A DNA stretch of 64,000 nucleotides from Tetragenococcus halophilus subsp. halophilus DSM 20339 (lineage in GTDB: Bacteria; Bacillota; Bacilli; Lactobacillales; Enterococcaceae), in contig NZ_PXYA01000002.1 of NCBI RefSeq assembly GCF_003841405.1, forward strand, positions 124,001-188,000, given 5' to 3'. The translations under genes and the position numbers were made by a program. Each line of letters opens with the position of its first letter. Within the stretch, counting starts at the first letter, position 1. Below, piece after piece: positions 26,459 through 33,882 of this stretch. Below the pieces are notes generated by a model that saw only the letters and a list, made by a program, of their open reading frames with translations, had not been told where the DNA came from and did not search any database.

Positions 26459-26532
26459 TGATTAATGAAGAGAGTCTAACTACAAGTAGAAAACATACAA
26501 AAAAAGCCCCTGTCGAAACGACGGGGACTTGA
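26458..26532 (+). pseudogene. Stub of the partner AbiEii-type toxin gene
   Basis: An ATG overlaps the antitoxin's TAA by one base (TAATG) and has its own GGAGG. The frame reads MINEESLTTSRKHTKKAPV and stops after 24 codons, inside the terminator of the converging abiF gene. The arrangement is that of an AbiE-type operon whose toxin has been deleted. Confidence 0.55.
26499..26530 (-). terminator. Rho-independent terminator after abiF
   Basis: Read leftward, a 12-bp stem with one mismatch (AAGTCCCCGTCG / CGACAGGGGCTT) and a three-base loop is followed by seven Ts. It overlaps the toxin stub on the other strand. Confidence 0.85.
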
Positions 26533-26540
26533 AAACAAAC

Positions 26541-27476
26541 CTATTTTCCAAACAATTCATATACGATATTTGAGTCTAAAAATCCCAAAAGATGTGCACG
26601 CTCATCACTTTTATCAACTAACCTACATATATCTTTATTGATATTTCTCCAGCCATATTTTTTATTTATTGTATTAACAAAATGTTTGATTATAAGTATA
26701 ACAATTCCCAACTTATTTGAAGGAGTCCTGCTATTATCGCCATTAACAGTGTAGAGATATCCTTTCCATTGTTTTCTGCATAAGGGTTTAGTACTTAGTT
26801 GAAGATCAATAACATTAGCATTATGTGTACATATATTTCTAACAAAGTTAAGACACTTTAACCAAGATATCAATTCTTTCTTAGTGCAATTGAACATCTC
26901 AGATAATTTTTTCTTGTTTTTGTCTGACAATATTTCTACTATTCTCACGAGTTCTCCAAAAGTAAGAACTTCAACCGCTAGCCATATAGTTGGAAAACCA
27001 TCGACATCTTGATTGTTAGTGTCCTTTACATCATTAATAAAAGATCGTTTAATAGATTTAAGCAAACTTTTTTTGAATTGAAATTGTCTTGTCTCTATTT
27101 CGAATTTCTTATAGTTATGTTTATCACACCAGTTAGAAAAATTAAGGTAACCGAACGGACCATAAGAGTTTCCTAAAATAAAAGAAAGTCTAGTTTTTAA
27201 AGCAACTTCGATTTTTTCAATTGCATGTAATAAATGTATTCTTAAATTTTTATCTTGATAGTATCGTGTTAAAACCTCAGAAAAATTAACGCCGCTATAA
27301 TCATCATATGTATGTTTATTACTATTATTCTTATTTGCTAAAGGAGCAGCAAACTGTTTAATACGATAATAACCAATAATTTTTAATTTATTTACACCTC
27401 GTTTACTTACTTTCATCCCTCTGCTTTGCAATAATGAAAGCTGATCTTCAAAAGTCAATGACGTAGGCGCTTTCAT
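26541..27476 (-). CDS. abiF: AbiF/AbiD-type abortive-infection protein (Abi_2, HEPN RNase)
   Basis: This 311-residue Abi_2-family protein begins with the family's TSLTFEDQLSLLQSRGMKVS and KLKIIGYYRIKQFAAPL, then LRIHLLHAIEKIEVALKTRL, and has the HEPN RNase motif R-x4-H as RNICTH at about residues 213-218 (NFVRNICTHNANVID). HEPN proteins of this type cleave RNA on phage infection. I start it at MKAPTSL (27476), seven bases after GGAGGAG. Directly upstream lies a small structured RNA with its own promoter; known AbiF genes are often preceded by such an RNA (the AbiF RNA motif). The RNA probably controls the toxin, either by attenuation or by binding it. Confidence 0.82.
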   Translation of the reverse strand: MKAPTSLTFEDQLSLLQSRGMKVSKRGVNKLKIIGYYRIKQFAAPLANKNNSNKHTYDDYSGVNFSEVLTRYYQDKNLRIHLLHAIEKIEVALKTRLSFILGNSYGPFGYLNFSNWCDKHNYKKFEIETRQFQFKKSLLKSIKRSFINDVKDTNNQDVDGFPTIWLAVEVLTFGELVRIVEILSDKNKKKLSEMFNCTKKELISWLKCLNFVRNICTHNANVIDLQLSTKPLCRKQWKGYLYTVNGDNSRTPSNKLGIVILIIKHFVNTINKKYGWRNINKDICRLVDKSDERAHLLGFLDSNIVYELFGK

Positions 27477-27489
27477 AAAGCTCCTCCAA

Positions 27490-27552
27490 AATAAAAACCC
27501 CCATGTCAGTACTTGACTGTCCTTTAAAAAGGAATGGGGGGATTGTCTTCTC
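27490..27552 (-). ncRNA. Structured leader RNA upstream of abiF (AbiF RNA-motif-like)
   Basis: The predicted RNA of about 60 bases has an outer stem CCCCCAT / ATGGGGG (27534-27540 with 27498-27504). This closes a junction holding two short hairpins: TCCTTT-AA-AAAGGA (27520-27533) and a CAGT/ACTG or GTCA/TGAC stem-loop (27505-27519). The outer stem is followed by TTTTT, so it also works as a terminator, and the abiF ribosome site comes directly after. A consensus promoter precedes it. Agreement with the published AbiF motif is from memory. Confidence 0.65.
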
Positions 27553-27558
27553 ATCTAT

Positions 27559-27587
27559 AATATATCATTTAGAGTTATGAGTTTCAA
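27559..27587 (-). promoter_or_regulatory. Promoter of the abiF leader RNA
   Basis: On the minus strand, TTGAAA (27582-27587) and TATATT (27559-27564) are exactly 17 bases apart. The start point would fall at about 27552, just before the structured RNA. Confidence 0.7.
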
Positions 27588-27769
27588 TACTTACGCTATA
27601 TATAATATGTTTATTATCTTTTTATAGGATTTCACAGGTTTGCAAAGAGTTATAAAATTGGCGCTAACCAAACATATCTCGTCATATTTTTTAGTGTAGA
27701 GTTTTATTAAATAACAAAAAGCCACCTCTATTAAGAAAGTAATAGTTAATTAAAAGAAATATCAGTATT

Positions 27770-28110
27770 TTATTTATCTAGGTTCTTCTTCACTTTCTTA
27801 ACAGCGTTTGCATATGCTGTTATGTCATTGTAGTCAGTTTCAATCGAAGCTCCCAGCCCCAGTTTTAACTAATTCTACTCTAAAATGAGAATCGCACGTC
27901 ATCATTCTCCAAGACTTTTTTTCAGAAGTAGCCGGTTTATTATAAACAACTAAATTTCGTAATACTTCAAACATGTACCAGGTACTTCTTCAGGAATAAT
28001 TGAAGCCTTTTTCTTTACTATTTCGTTTAACTTGTATATCTTTAGCGCTTACGCGTACAACTATACTGTCTCTCTTTCGTATTGGCACTTTATACACTGC
28101 GGTCTATTTC
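27770..28110 (-). pseudogene. Decayed gene of unknown function
   Basis: Three frames hold successive protein-like pieces: RKRDSIVVRVSAKDIQVK and ASIIPEEVPGTCLKYYE, then LVVYNKPATSEKKSWRMMTC, then SIETDYNDITAYANAVKKVK ending at 27770. At least two frameshifts break the reading. I cannot name the family. It sits between abiF and the lysozyme gene; the remainder of 27590-28237 shows nothing else. Confidence 0.4.
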
Positions 28111-28154
28111 TGTGATTGTTTTTTCAGATTACTAATCTCTATTGAACTATAGGC

Positions 28155-28193
28155 AAGAGACCTCCACCAGCACTAACTGTTGAAGGTCCTCAT
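28155..28193 (-). terminator. Terminator after the lysozyme gene; hairpin element copy 2
   Basis: GAGACCTCCACCAG pairs imperfectly with CTGTTGAAGGTCCTC. It resembles the hairpin at 25190-25230, and lies about 45 bases after the lysozyme stop. Confidence 0.5.
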
Positions 28194-28237
28194 TTTATAC
28201 AGTGTTTAAGATTTCCCAATAATGTAACATAAATTTC

Positions 28238-29107
28238 TTACTTCACCCAAGAAACACTTTTGCCAATATCAATATAACCTTTCTTCCCATTACTTCTAGG
28301 CTGTACTCCCCAAACAAAACCGTCGCCAAAAACAATGTTATTAATTTTAATTTTTGTTCCTTTCGCAAGCTCAGCAATCACATTATTTCCGGTCTTTGGT
28401 GAGCTGCGTAATTTTACTTTCATTGCGGTTGTGGTAATGGTCTTCATTTCAATATCCTCCACGTCTTTGTGATTTTCTTTATCAGGAACTTGATGATTTT
28501 GACGAAAAAAGTAGAACAGATCCCTCCTGACGATCTGATTTAAATCCAAGTCCCCATTGTAACCATTAAGTCTTCCCTTTGAAGTATATTGATGGATATC
28601 ATACTGCTTTGTAGCGGTCGGATTTGCTCCTTGATATTGTCCGGTGTTCTTTCCATAAGTGGGTAGCCAAACACCATCAAATTTTTCTGTTGCTAAATTA
28701 AAACTTTTGTATAAGTGGTTAGCAACATAAACGCCAACTTTTTTCGCGCCGAGTTCTTTTAGTTTTTTACGATAAGCCTCACAACCACCTCGCATATCTT
28801 GCATGGATTGTTCTTCTACATCTAACCACCAAAAGCTAGGTTGAAATTTTTGTGCTCTTTGATAAAAATCTTTGGCCTCTTGTTGCATATCTGCCTTAGA
28901 CGTCCCTCGTACCCAAGCATAAACCGCCACTGGCACGCTTCGTTTTTGAAACTCTTTAATGTGCGTTTGATAGTGCTTATCGATATAATTGGATCCATAT
29001 TGTACACGTACAATAACGCCGTCGATTTTTGCAGCTAGTTGATCATAATTGATCTGCTGCGGCACTTGCCATTCACTAATATCAATAATCGTTGGTTTAG
29101 GAATCAT
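28238..29107 (-). CDS. GH25 lysozyme with SH3-like cell-wall domain (endolysin type)
   Basis: This 289-residue protein has a GH25 muramidase domain (about 1-200) with IIDISEWQ and the acidic pair in FWWLDVEEQ, plus KVGVYVANHLYKSF. A linker and a C-terminal SH3-type domain (about 230-289, MKVKLRSSPKTGNNVIAELAKG, GYIDIG) follow. There is no signal peptide, as in phage endolysins, but no holin or structural genes are nearby. The start at MIPKPT is preceded by AAAGGAGG. It follows DUF1659 and DUF2922 genes in the same direction. Confidence 0.88.
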   Translation of the reverse strand: MIPKPTIIDISEWQVPQQINYDQLAAKIDGVIVRVQYGSNYIDKHYQTHIKEFQKRSVPVAVYAWVRGTSKADMQQEAKDFYQRAQKFQPSFWWLDVEEQSMQDMRGGCEAYRKKLKELGAKKVGVYVANHLYKSFNLATEKFDGVWLPTYGKNTGQYQGANPTATKQYDIHQYTSKGRLNGYNGDLDLNQIVRRDLFYFFRQNHQVPDKENHKDVEDIEMKTITTTAMKVKLRSSPKTGNNVIAELAKGTKIKINNIVFGDGFVWGVQPRSNGKKGYIDIGKSVSWVK

Positions 29108-29166
29108 TTCATTGCCTCCTTTTTCTGTCAAAAAAAGCGAGAAGATCGCTCCTCTCGCTTTCCTTT

Positions 29167-29379
29167 TTAAAACAATGGTGTTTCGATCGTTTCTACATAT
29201 TTTGCGCTATCGATCGTTTGATACAATCTCACGCCGTCTTTGTCAAAAATATCCAAATCACGTAATTGTTCCATTGCTTCGCGAACTTCGGCTTCTGTCA
29301 AGTCTTCCGCAGCTACTTTCGGTATTAAGTTATGTTTTTTACCTTCTTCATTTAAGAATGTTAGATATAATTTTTTCAT
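29167..29379 (-). CDS. DUF2922-family small protein
   Basis: This 70-residue protein (KKLYLTFLNEEGKKHNLIPK, AEVREAMEQLRDLDIFDKDG, VETIETPLF) has the pattern of DUF2922. These proteins have no established function and usually follow a DUF1659 gene, as here (22-base gap). An AGGAGGAA ribosome site precedes it. Confidence 0.75.
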   Translation of the reverse strand: MKKLYLTFLNEEGKKHNLIPKVAAEDLTEAEVREAMEQLRDLDIFDKDGVRLYQTIDSAKYVETIETPLF

Positions 29380-29401
29380 GATTCTTCCTCCTAGGATTTA
29401 T

Positions 29402-29629
29402 TTATTCAACAATTTCTTCTGCGTCTTGCACATGTGAATATTCTACTTTTTCAGTGACTAAAGCCAATTCATTTTCTGCTGGAGCTAAATTCGCCATGGT
29501 TTCTCCCAGCGCTAATACAGCAGCTTCGTTTGGTTCTGAAATCACATCGTTAAAGTTTTTCTTAATCGTTTTGTCTTCCCCAGGTTGACTGAGTTCGACC
29601 GTTAATTTTGTGTTTTCTAAATTTTTCAT
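29402..29629 (-). CDS. DUF1659-family small protein
   Basis: This protein of about 75 residues (TKLTVELSQPGEDKTIKKNF, AVLALGETMANLAPAENELA) is consistent with DUF1659, which pairs with DUF2922. The second ATG (29629) has the better spacing from AGAGGAG; the first lies six bases earlier. It heads a three-gene unit ending with the lysozyme. Confidence 0.7.
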   Translation of the reverse strand: MKNLENTKLTVELSQPGEDKTIKKNFNDVISEPNEAAVLALGETMANLAPAENELALVTEKVEYSHVQDAEEIVE

Positions 29630-29738
29630 TTTCATTCTCCTCTGTATTTTGTTTTTAATAAGCAGCGCCGCCTACACTATCTATAAACGAGGTCAGCAGG
29701 AAAAATGTCACGGTTTTAGTAAATATTTTTTCAATAAA

Positions 29739-29783
29739 TAAAAAAAGCCTAGTAAACAGGGATTATCGAGCTGTTTACTAGGC
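29739..29783 (-). terminator. Rho-independent terminator after the fic gene
   Basis: A perfect 13-bp stem GCCTAGTAAACAG / CTGTTTACTAGGC (29747-29759 and 29771-29783) with an 11-base loop is followed leftward by a T run. Confidence 0.9.
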
Positions 29784-29802
29784 GCTTTAGTTTCTCAGGT
29801 AT

Positions 29803-30582
29803 TCAATTATCATTTCCGAAAAAATCTTTTGGAAGCTCCGTTTCTCCATTATCTATTTTTTTCCATTGTTCTTTTTCAAATTGTTTTTGTTTCGCAGCCG
29901 TTTGGTAAAAATTATCCATTCGTTCTTGTTCGTTGATTAATTTTTCTTTGGTATAATGAACCAATCCTTTTACGTCTTGGTTAGTTTCAAATTGAACATA
30001 TTGGTCACGGTAATTCCGTTCAATGACGAGTAAAGGAGCTTGTTCCAAGATCAGACCATAATTAATTAACATACGTCCTACTCGACCGTTGCCGTCGCTA
30101 AACGGATGAATCCGTTCAAACTCAATATGGCTTTTTATTAATGCTGTTAATTTTTCGTCAAACGTCCTTGCTTGCTGAAAAGATTGGTTTAAGTTATCGC
30201 ACCATTCTTGAATCTTTACAGGCACTTCAAAGGGTTCTGTGGTTTGAAAATCTGTCCCTAAAATATAATTTTGCACGCTTTTATATTGTCCACCGTCCGC
30301 CAAAATATGGTCGGTCAATAAACGATGAATATTTCTTACTAATAGTGGCGAAAAAGGTTGTTGCTCTTTGGCCTCTTGAAAGACATAATCAAAGGTTTGC
30401 CGGTGATTTTCCACTTCGTACACTTCATGCAAGCTGTGCCCTTGTTCACTAGGCAATCTACCATATCGTAAAATCATACGTGTGTCATTCAAAGATAATG
30501 TGTTTCCCTCAATTCCTGTCGAATGATAAGCAAATCGAATGAGTACGTCTTCGATATAGTCTTGACTGTACTTTCCATACAT
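29803..30582 (-). CDS. Fic-family AMP-transferase
   Basis: This 259-residue Fic protein has the active-site loop HPFSDGNGRVGR (about 156-167). Its N-terminal inhibitory helix motif STGIEGN (about 21-27) is of the (S/T)xxxE(G/N) type, so it is self-inhibited (class II) and needs no separate antitoxin. Fic proteins transfer AMP to Ser/Thr/Tyr of target proteins. The gene ends at its own terminator. Its upstream neighbour is a Phd/YefM-type antitoxin whose toxin is decayed, so the pair is not a Phd-Doc module. Confidence 0.87.
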   Translation of the reverse strand: MYGKYSQDYIEDVLIRFAYHSTGIEGNTLSLNDTRMILRYGRLPSEQGHSLHEVYEVENHRQTFDYVFQEAKEQQPFSPLLVRNIHRLLTDHILADGGQYKSVQNYILGTDFQTTEPFEVPVKIQEWCDNLNQSFQQARTFDEKLTALIKSHIEFERIHPFSDGNGRVGRMLINYGLILEQAPLLVIERNYRDQYVQFETNQDVKGLVHYTKEKLINEQERMDNFYQTAAKQKQFEKEQWKKIDNGETELPKDFFGNDN

Positions 30583-30599
30583 GCTTTTTAGCTCCTTAC

Positions 30600-30715
30600 A
30601 TAATAAAGCTACCAGTTAATTTTGACCAAATTTCAACTGCATTTCTTCCTTATGTATTAAGTAACTAGACAACGCTTTTAAGTCGTTCATTAGATAATTA
30701 AACACGATACCTCAT
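30600..30715 (-). pseudogene. Decayed toxin gene overlapping the Phd/YefM antitoxin
   Basis: An ATG at 30715 overlaps the antitoxin's TGA (TTATGAGG), the usual coupling in toxin-antitoxin operons. It reads MRYRV then a stop, and later pieces (LSNERLKS, then EIWSKLTGS) are broken by further stops. The start resembles RelE/YoeB-type toxins, but too little remains to be sure. Confidence 0.42.
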
Positions 30716-30942
30716 AAACGAAACCCTTCTTTGGCTGTCTCAATATCAACAGTTCCACTAGCTTCCGCATCCTTCAAATTTTCAACAACTTCTAAACTTA
30801 CTTTTAATTTATCATAGTCTTCAGTATCAATAATAGCATACTTTACTCTGCCATTTTTTGTCAGAAAAACAGGTTCACCATTAGCCACTTCTTGTAACAC
30901 TTTATCATAATTTTTTAAATCAGAAATTGGCTTGATATCCAT
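30712..30942 (-). CDS. Phd/YefM-family antitoxin
   Basis: This 76-residue protein (MDIKPISDLKNYDKVLQEVA, EPVFLTKNGRVKYAIIDTED) is a clear Phd/YefM antitoxin with the N-terminal DNA-binding fold and an acidic C-terminal part. I start it at 30942 after AAGGAGAG. The toxin that should follow is degenerate, so this is an orphan antitoxin, possibly kept as a repressor or an anti-addiction factor. Confidence 0.83.
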   Translation of the reverse strand: MDIKPISDLKNYDKVLQEVANGEPVFLTKNGRVKYAIIDTEDYDKLKVSLEVVENLKDAEASGTVDIETAKEGFRL

Positions 30943-31257
30943 CACGGTCACTCTCCTTATAAAGGTTATATCATATTTTGCGAATGGTTTGCAGTAGGAA
31001 CCGTTTTTTACTAACAATGATTTTTAAGCTATGAAAATAGCGTTAAACTTGAGAAATTGAACAAACTACCCTTAAAATAGCAAACCAACAATTTAAAAAT
31101 CTCACTATATAGCTATCCACTTATAATTTTCTTGTCGCTTTGGCCCTTTTCTGACTATTTCCACCTATTTTTTACCACCGCTCAATTTTCTCCTTCTCAT
31201 TATTCCGATTATAGTGAAACTACCTCGAGGAATAATAAGAAAAAGGAATAACATCCA

Positions 31258-31728
31258 ATGCAAACAACAGAATTAAACCAACTCGTACAAGATTACCAAC
31301 GACTTTTCCACAAAGTGTTACGTAAATGTAGCATTTTTCCGGGGCAACCAGATTATGAGGACCACATGCAGGAATTACGGCTACTATTTTTCTTAAAAGC
31401 CAAACCTTATGAATCACGAGGCTTATTTGAAGCAGAATGTAACGTGAGCTACCTCTATCGGTTCTTACTATGGAGTATTATCGACAAAAAACGAAAGAAA
31501 GATCCAAAAGAAAATGAAATTAATGATGAGGAAGTCCTTTATTTACAACAAGCAGAGTCAAACTACTCTGAAGTTGATTTCTTAGATGAGTTTCTAACGA
31601 CTTACAACCAATTACAAGAAAAAGATCAAAAGAAGGTATTAGCTTTGTTAGAAAATGTCGACTTATCCCGGCAAAACCGGCATCGTTATCGCATGCGTCT
31701 AAGAGAATTGTTTAAAAAGAACCGATAA
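31258..31728 (+). CDS. ComX/SigH-like alternative sigma factor
   Basis: This 156-residue protein follows the layout of ComX/SigH-type sigma factors: an N-terminal region 2-like helix pair (PDYEDHMQELRLLFFLKAK), a basic stretch (LLWSIIDKKRKKDPKE) and a short C-terminal region 4-like end (LSRQNRHRYRMRLRELFKKN) matching the RxRQRxLRxLRxxFK ending of streptococcal ComX. It is likely to redirect RNA polymerase to a small regulon, perhaps competence genes. It diverges from the Phd gene and converges on a ComK-like gene. Confidence 0.6.
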   Translation: MQTTELNQLVQDYQRLFHKVLRKCSIFPGQPDYEDHMQELRLLFFLKAKPYESRGLFEAECNVSYLYRFLLWSIIDKKRKKDPKENEINDEEVLYLQQAESNYSEVDFLDEFLTTYNQLQEKDQKKVLALLENVDLSRQNRHRYRMRLRELFKKNR

Positions 31729-31738
31729 ATTAAAAAAT

Positions 31739-31771
31739 CTCGGCTTTAGCCTTTACTCGGTTAAAGTCGAG
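31739..31771. terminator. Terminator-like hairpin between converging genes
   Basis: CTCGGCTTTAGCC pairs with GGTTAAAGTCGAG, 13 positions with two G-T type pairs, six-base loop. Weak T tracts lie outside. Confidence 0.5.
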
Positions 31772-31794
31772 TATAAATAATAGCAAAAATTTTA

Positions 31795-32622
31795 TTACTC
31801 TGAAATCTCCAATTCAGATAGAATTTGCTGCTTCTCATTTCCTTGGATCATCTTGTCATGTATCTCTATACACTTTCCATAAAAATCTTTTCCATAACCA
31901 GGAATTTCTAGAAAAGTCAGTCCATTGATTGCTTTGCGTATAACGCAAGAAGAAGAAACATCTAAATATTCTAACAGTCCCATTCTCCAACCATCTGGCA
32001 TTTTTCCTGCATATCGTTTGATGATCCCATGAACTAAAAAAGCTCTATGCATCTTTTCATAAATCGCTTTAGCTTTACGATCCAAATAGAAAACAAAATT
32101 ATTCACTAGAGAAACAATCGCCCTCTGACCAAAAGGAAAACTCAAATCATTCATCCGTCCCGGATTAACCCATATCGCTCTTTTCGGGTTGGTTGAAATA
32201 CTAAAAGGAATTAAACTAAAATTTTCACAAGATAATGGGATACTATTTACCTTCAAAGACAAAAATTCCTCTACTGTTTTCTTATACTCTATAAATCCTA
32301 CTTTCCAATAATAATACAAAAACTGATCTACAATAATGTCTGTCCCCAAATCAACGATCTTCGCCGTATTTTGATAAATAATAAATGTGTGATCAATTTC
32401 TTGTTCATACGGTATAATTGCATAAATCTCTTCATCAAAATCGACACTGGTTCCAATACTGATTTCTGTATAAAGCTGGTTCAAATCCATAGGCTGATTT
32501 ATCGCCCGATTGTTAAATGCAAAAAGCTTTTCCAGTTCTGGTTGAAATTCTGACGTTTTCGTCTGCCTCTCTACTCCAAATTCAGTATTTAGCCCCAATA
32601 TAGAGCTAATTTTCTCTTCCAT
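31795..32622 (-). CDS. ComK-like protein (tentative)
   Basis: This 275-residue protein has a middle section (about residues 75-205) whose pattern fits the competence regulator ComK: IYAIIPYEQEIDHTFIIYQN, then NSIPLSCENFSLIPFSISTN followed by AIWVN, then a region before helix ILE-type residues. It is longer than ComK (about 190 residues), with an extra N-terminal 70 and a C-terminal extension. If correct, it is a transcription factor next to a ComX-like sigma factor. Otherwise it is an unknown soluble protein. Confidence 0.42.
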   Translation of the reverse strand: MEEKISSILGLNTEFGVERQTKTSEFQPELEKLFAFNNRAINQPMDLNQLYTEISIGTSVDFDEEIYAIIPYEQEIDHTFIIYQNTAKIVDLGTDIIVDQFLYYYWKVGFIEYKKTVEEFLSLKVNSIPLSCENFSLIPFSISTNPKRAIWVNPGRMNDLSFPFGQRAIVSLVNNFVFYLDRKAKAIYEKMHRAFLVHGIIKRYAGKMPDGWRMGLLEYLDVSSSCVIRKAINGLTFLEIPGYGKDFYGKCIEIHDKMIQGNEKQQILSELEISE

Positions 32623-33020
32623 TGACTACGCTCCTCACTTTTAGATTACATCTATTATAAAATAAACAGTCGGAAAAGAAAACGGTTTTATAAAAAACTT
32701 TTGAAGAAAAATAATTTTTTTATGTTATCTGTAGACACATTGTTACCTATATGGTCAACAGTTTCTCAGAAAATTATATGTAATTTTATTTGGAATACAC
32801 CTCTGCAAATATAAAAAGGTACTGGTAGAAAATTTATATATTCCACTAGCACTAACGCTAAATATCATAAAATTTTGAACATTCATTTTTATATATAATC
32901 AAATAGCAAATTAACTAGGAATAGGCATTTGTCTTACTGTTATAGCTTTTGCCAAGCTTTCTAGCGCAGGACATCGATAAATGTAATTAAGTATCAAAAA
33001 AAGCATTAGTTCAGACAAAA
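32623..33020. other. Intergenic region without recognisable features
   Basis: Nearly 400 AT-rich bases between the ComK-like gene and mazF. I see no ORF with a ribosome site and no repeats apart from the mazF terminator at its right end. Confidence 0.4.
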
Positions 33021-33034
33021 CTAATGCTTTTTTT
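32996..33034 (-). terminator. Terminator overlapping the mazF stop
   Basis: AGCATTAGT (33002-33010) and ACTAATGCT (33020-33028) form a perfect stem with A and T runs outside on both sides. The mazF TAG at 33021-33023 lies within the stem. Confidence 0.85.
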
Positions 33035-33350
33035 GAATAAACTCATACAGACTCATAATATCATGGGCAGTTAATTTCCCTAAGGGGCGACGATTAAAAA
33101 CTGCTGCTTTAGTCACATCATACGTGCGATGTGTATCAACATAAGAAGCAGTTTTTAATCCTGCTGCATGCCAATCTTTAATGGGGTAATAAAGCTCTTT
33201 GATTGTTTCAGATTTATGCGTATATTGACTGGTGATTTTGAATAAAGTAACGTACTTACTTTTAACTTCCACAACTAAAGCTGGCCGAATTTTAGATTGA
33301 TTGTTTTCGTCAAAAGGAACATCAGCAATATAAAGTTCCATAGGTTCCAT
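33021..33350 (-). CDS. mazF: MazF/PemK-type toxin
   Basis: This 109-residue PemK/MazF-like protein (ELYIADVPFDENNQSKIRPA, LVVEVKSKYVTLFKITS, SYVDTHRTYDVTKAAV, RRPLGKLTAHDIMSLYEFI) is probably a sequence-specific endoribonuclease. It lies six bases after the AbrB-type antitoxin gene. The last residues (IQKKH) are encoded by terminator sequence. The family assignment is confident at the fold level; cleavage specificity is unknown. Confidence 0.8.
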   Translation of the reverse strand: MEPMELYIADVPFDENNQSKIRPALVVEVKSKYVTLFKITSQYTHKSETIKELYYPIKDWHAAGLKTASYVDTHRTYDVTKAAVFNRRPLGKLTAHDIMSLYEFIQKKH

Positions 33351-33355
33351 AAAAG

Positions 33356-33634
33356 TTAGTCCTCATTCATCCAATCATGAAAATGCGGAGCTTTTTCGGG
33401 ATTATAATGGCCATTTTGATCAATATCAACCTTTTCATTAGGAATAGTCGTAATTAGGTTATGCCAATCTAAAGCAGTTGGCAATTTTTTAAGAACAAGT
33501 TCATTATTATCATTAACATCAATGGTGACTTGATCGCCATCTTGTAAACCTAGTTTACGACGAAGTTCAACTGGAATAACAACTTGTCCCTTACTAGAAA
33601 CTTTAGAAGTTTTGGGAGTTACTTGGTCGATCAT
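33356..33634 (-). CDS. mazE: AbrB/MazE-type antitoxin
   Basis: This 92-residue protein has a SpoVT/AbrB DNA-binding domain (SSKGQVVIPVELRRKLGLQDG) and a C-terminal tail that would wrap the toxin (NEKVDIDQNGHYNPEKAPHF). It should neutralise MazF and repress the pair. The upstream region has TTGCTT and TAAGAT 17 bases apart and three GTAAGA repeats near the start, likely operator sites. A near-identical copy lies at 39585-39863. Confidence 0.85.
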   Translation of the reverse strand: MIDQVTPKTSKVSSKGQVVIPVELRRKLGLQDGDQVTIDVNDNNELVLKKLPTALDWHNLITTIPNEKVDIDQNGHYNPEKAPHFHDWMNED

Positions 33635-33882
33635 AAAAATCCCTCCTTCAGATGTCTTACTTCTTACATCTTACTAAAGAAACAAAATAAAAGCAAGAAA
33701 TGTATACTTAAAGTTATAATACATTACCTAGCAAAGTATAAATTCCATAATATCCTTTTTCCCTCAATAGAAATGCCTAGGAACTAGATGATTTTCTCCG
33801 CCATTTCCTAGGCTCTTTTACTAAAAATTTCGCTAAAATTCTCTACTTACAACTACAGTCTTTCTCCATTTGTCGCAATAAC

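Noticed and set aside
28238..29107. Endolysin as evidence of a prophage
   Set aside because: No integrase, terminase, portal, tail or holin genes are present in the window; it stands with DUF1659/DUF2922 genes instead.
29803..30942. Phd antitoxin plus Fic protein as a Phd-Doc module
   Set aside because: The Fic protein is much longer than Doc, has its own inhibitory STGIEGN motif, and the antitoxin is already coupled to a different decayed toxin.
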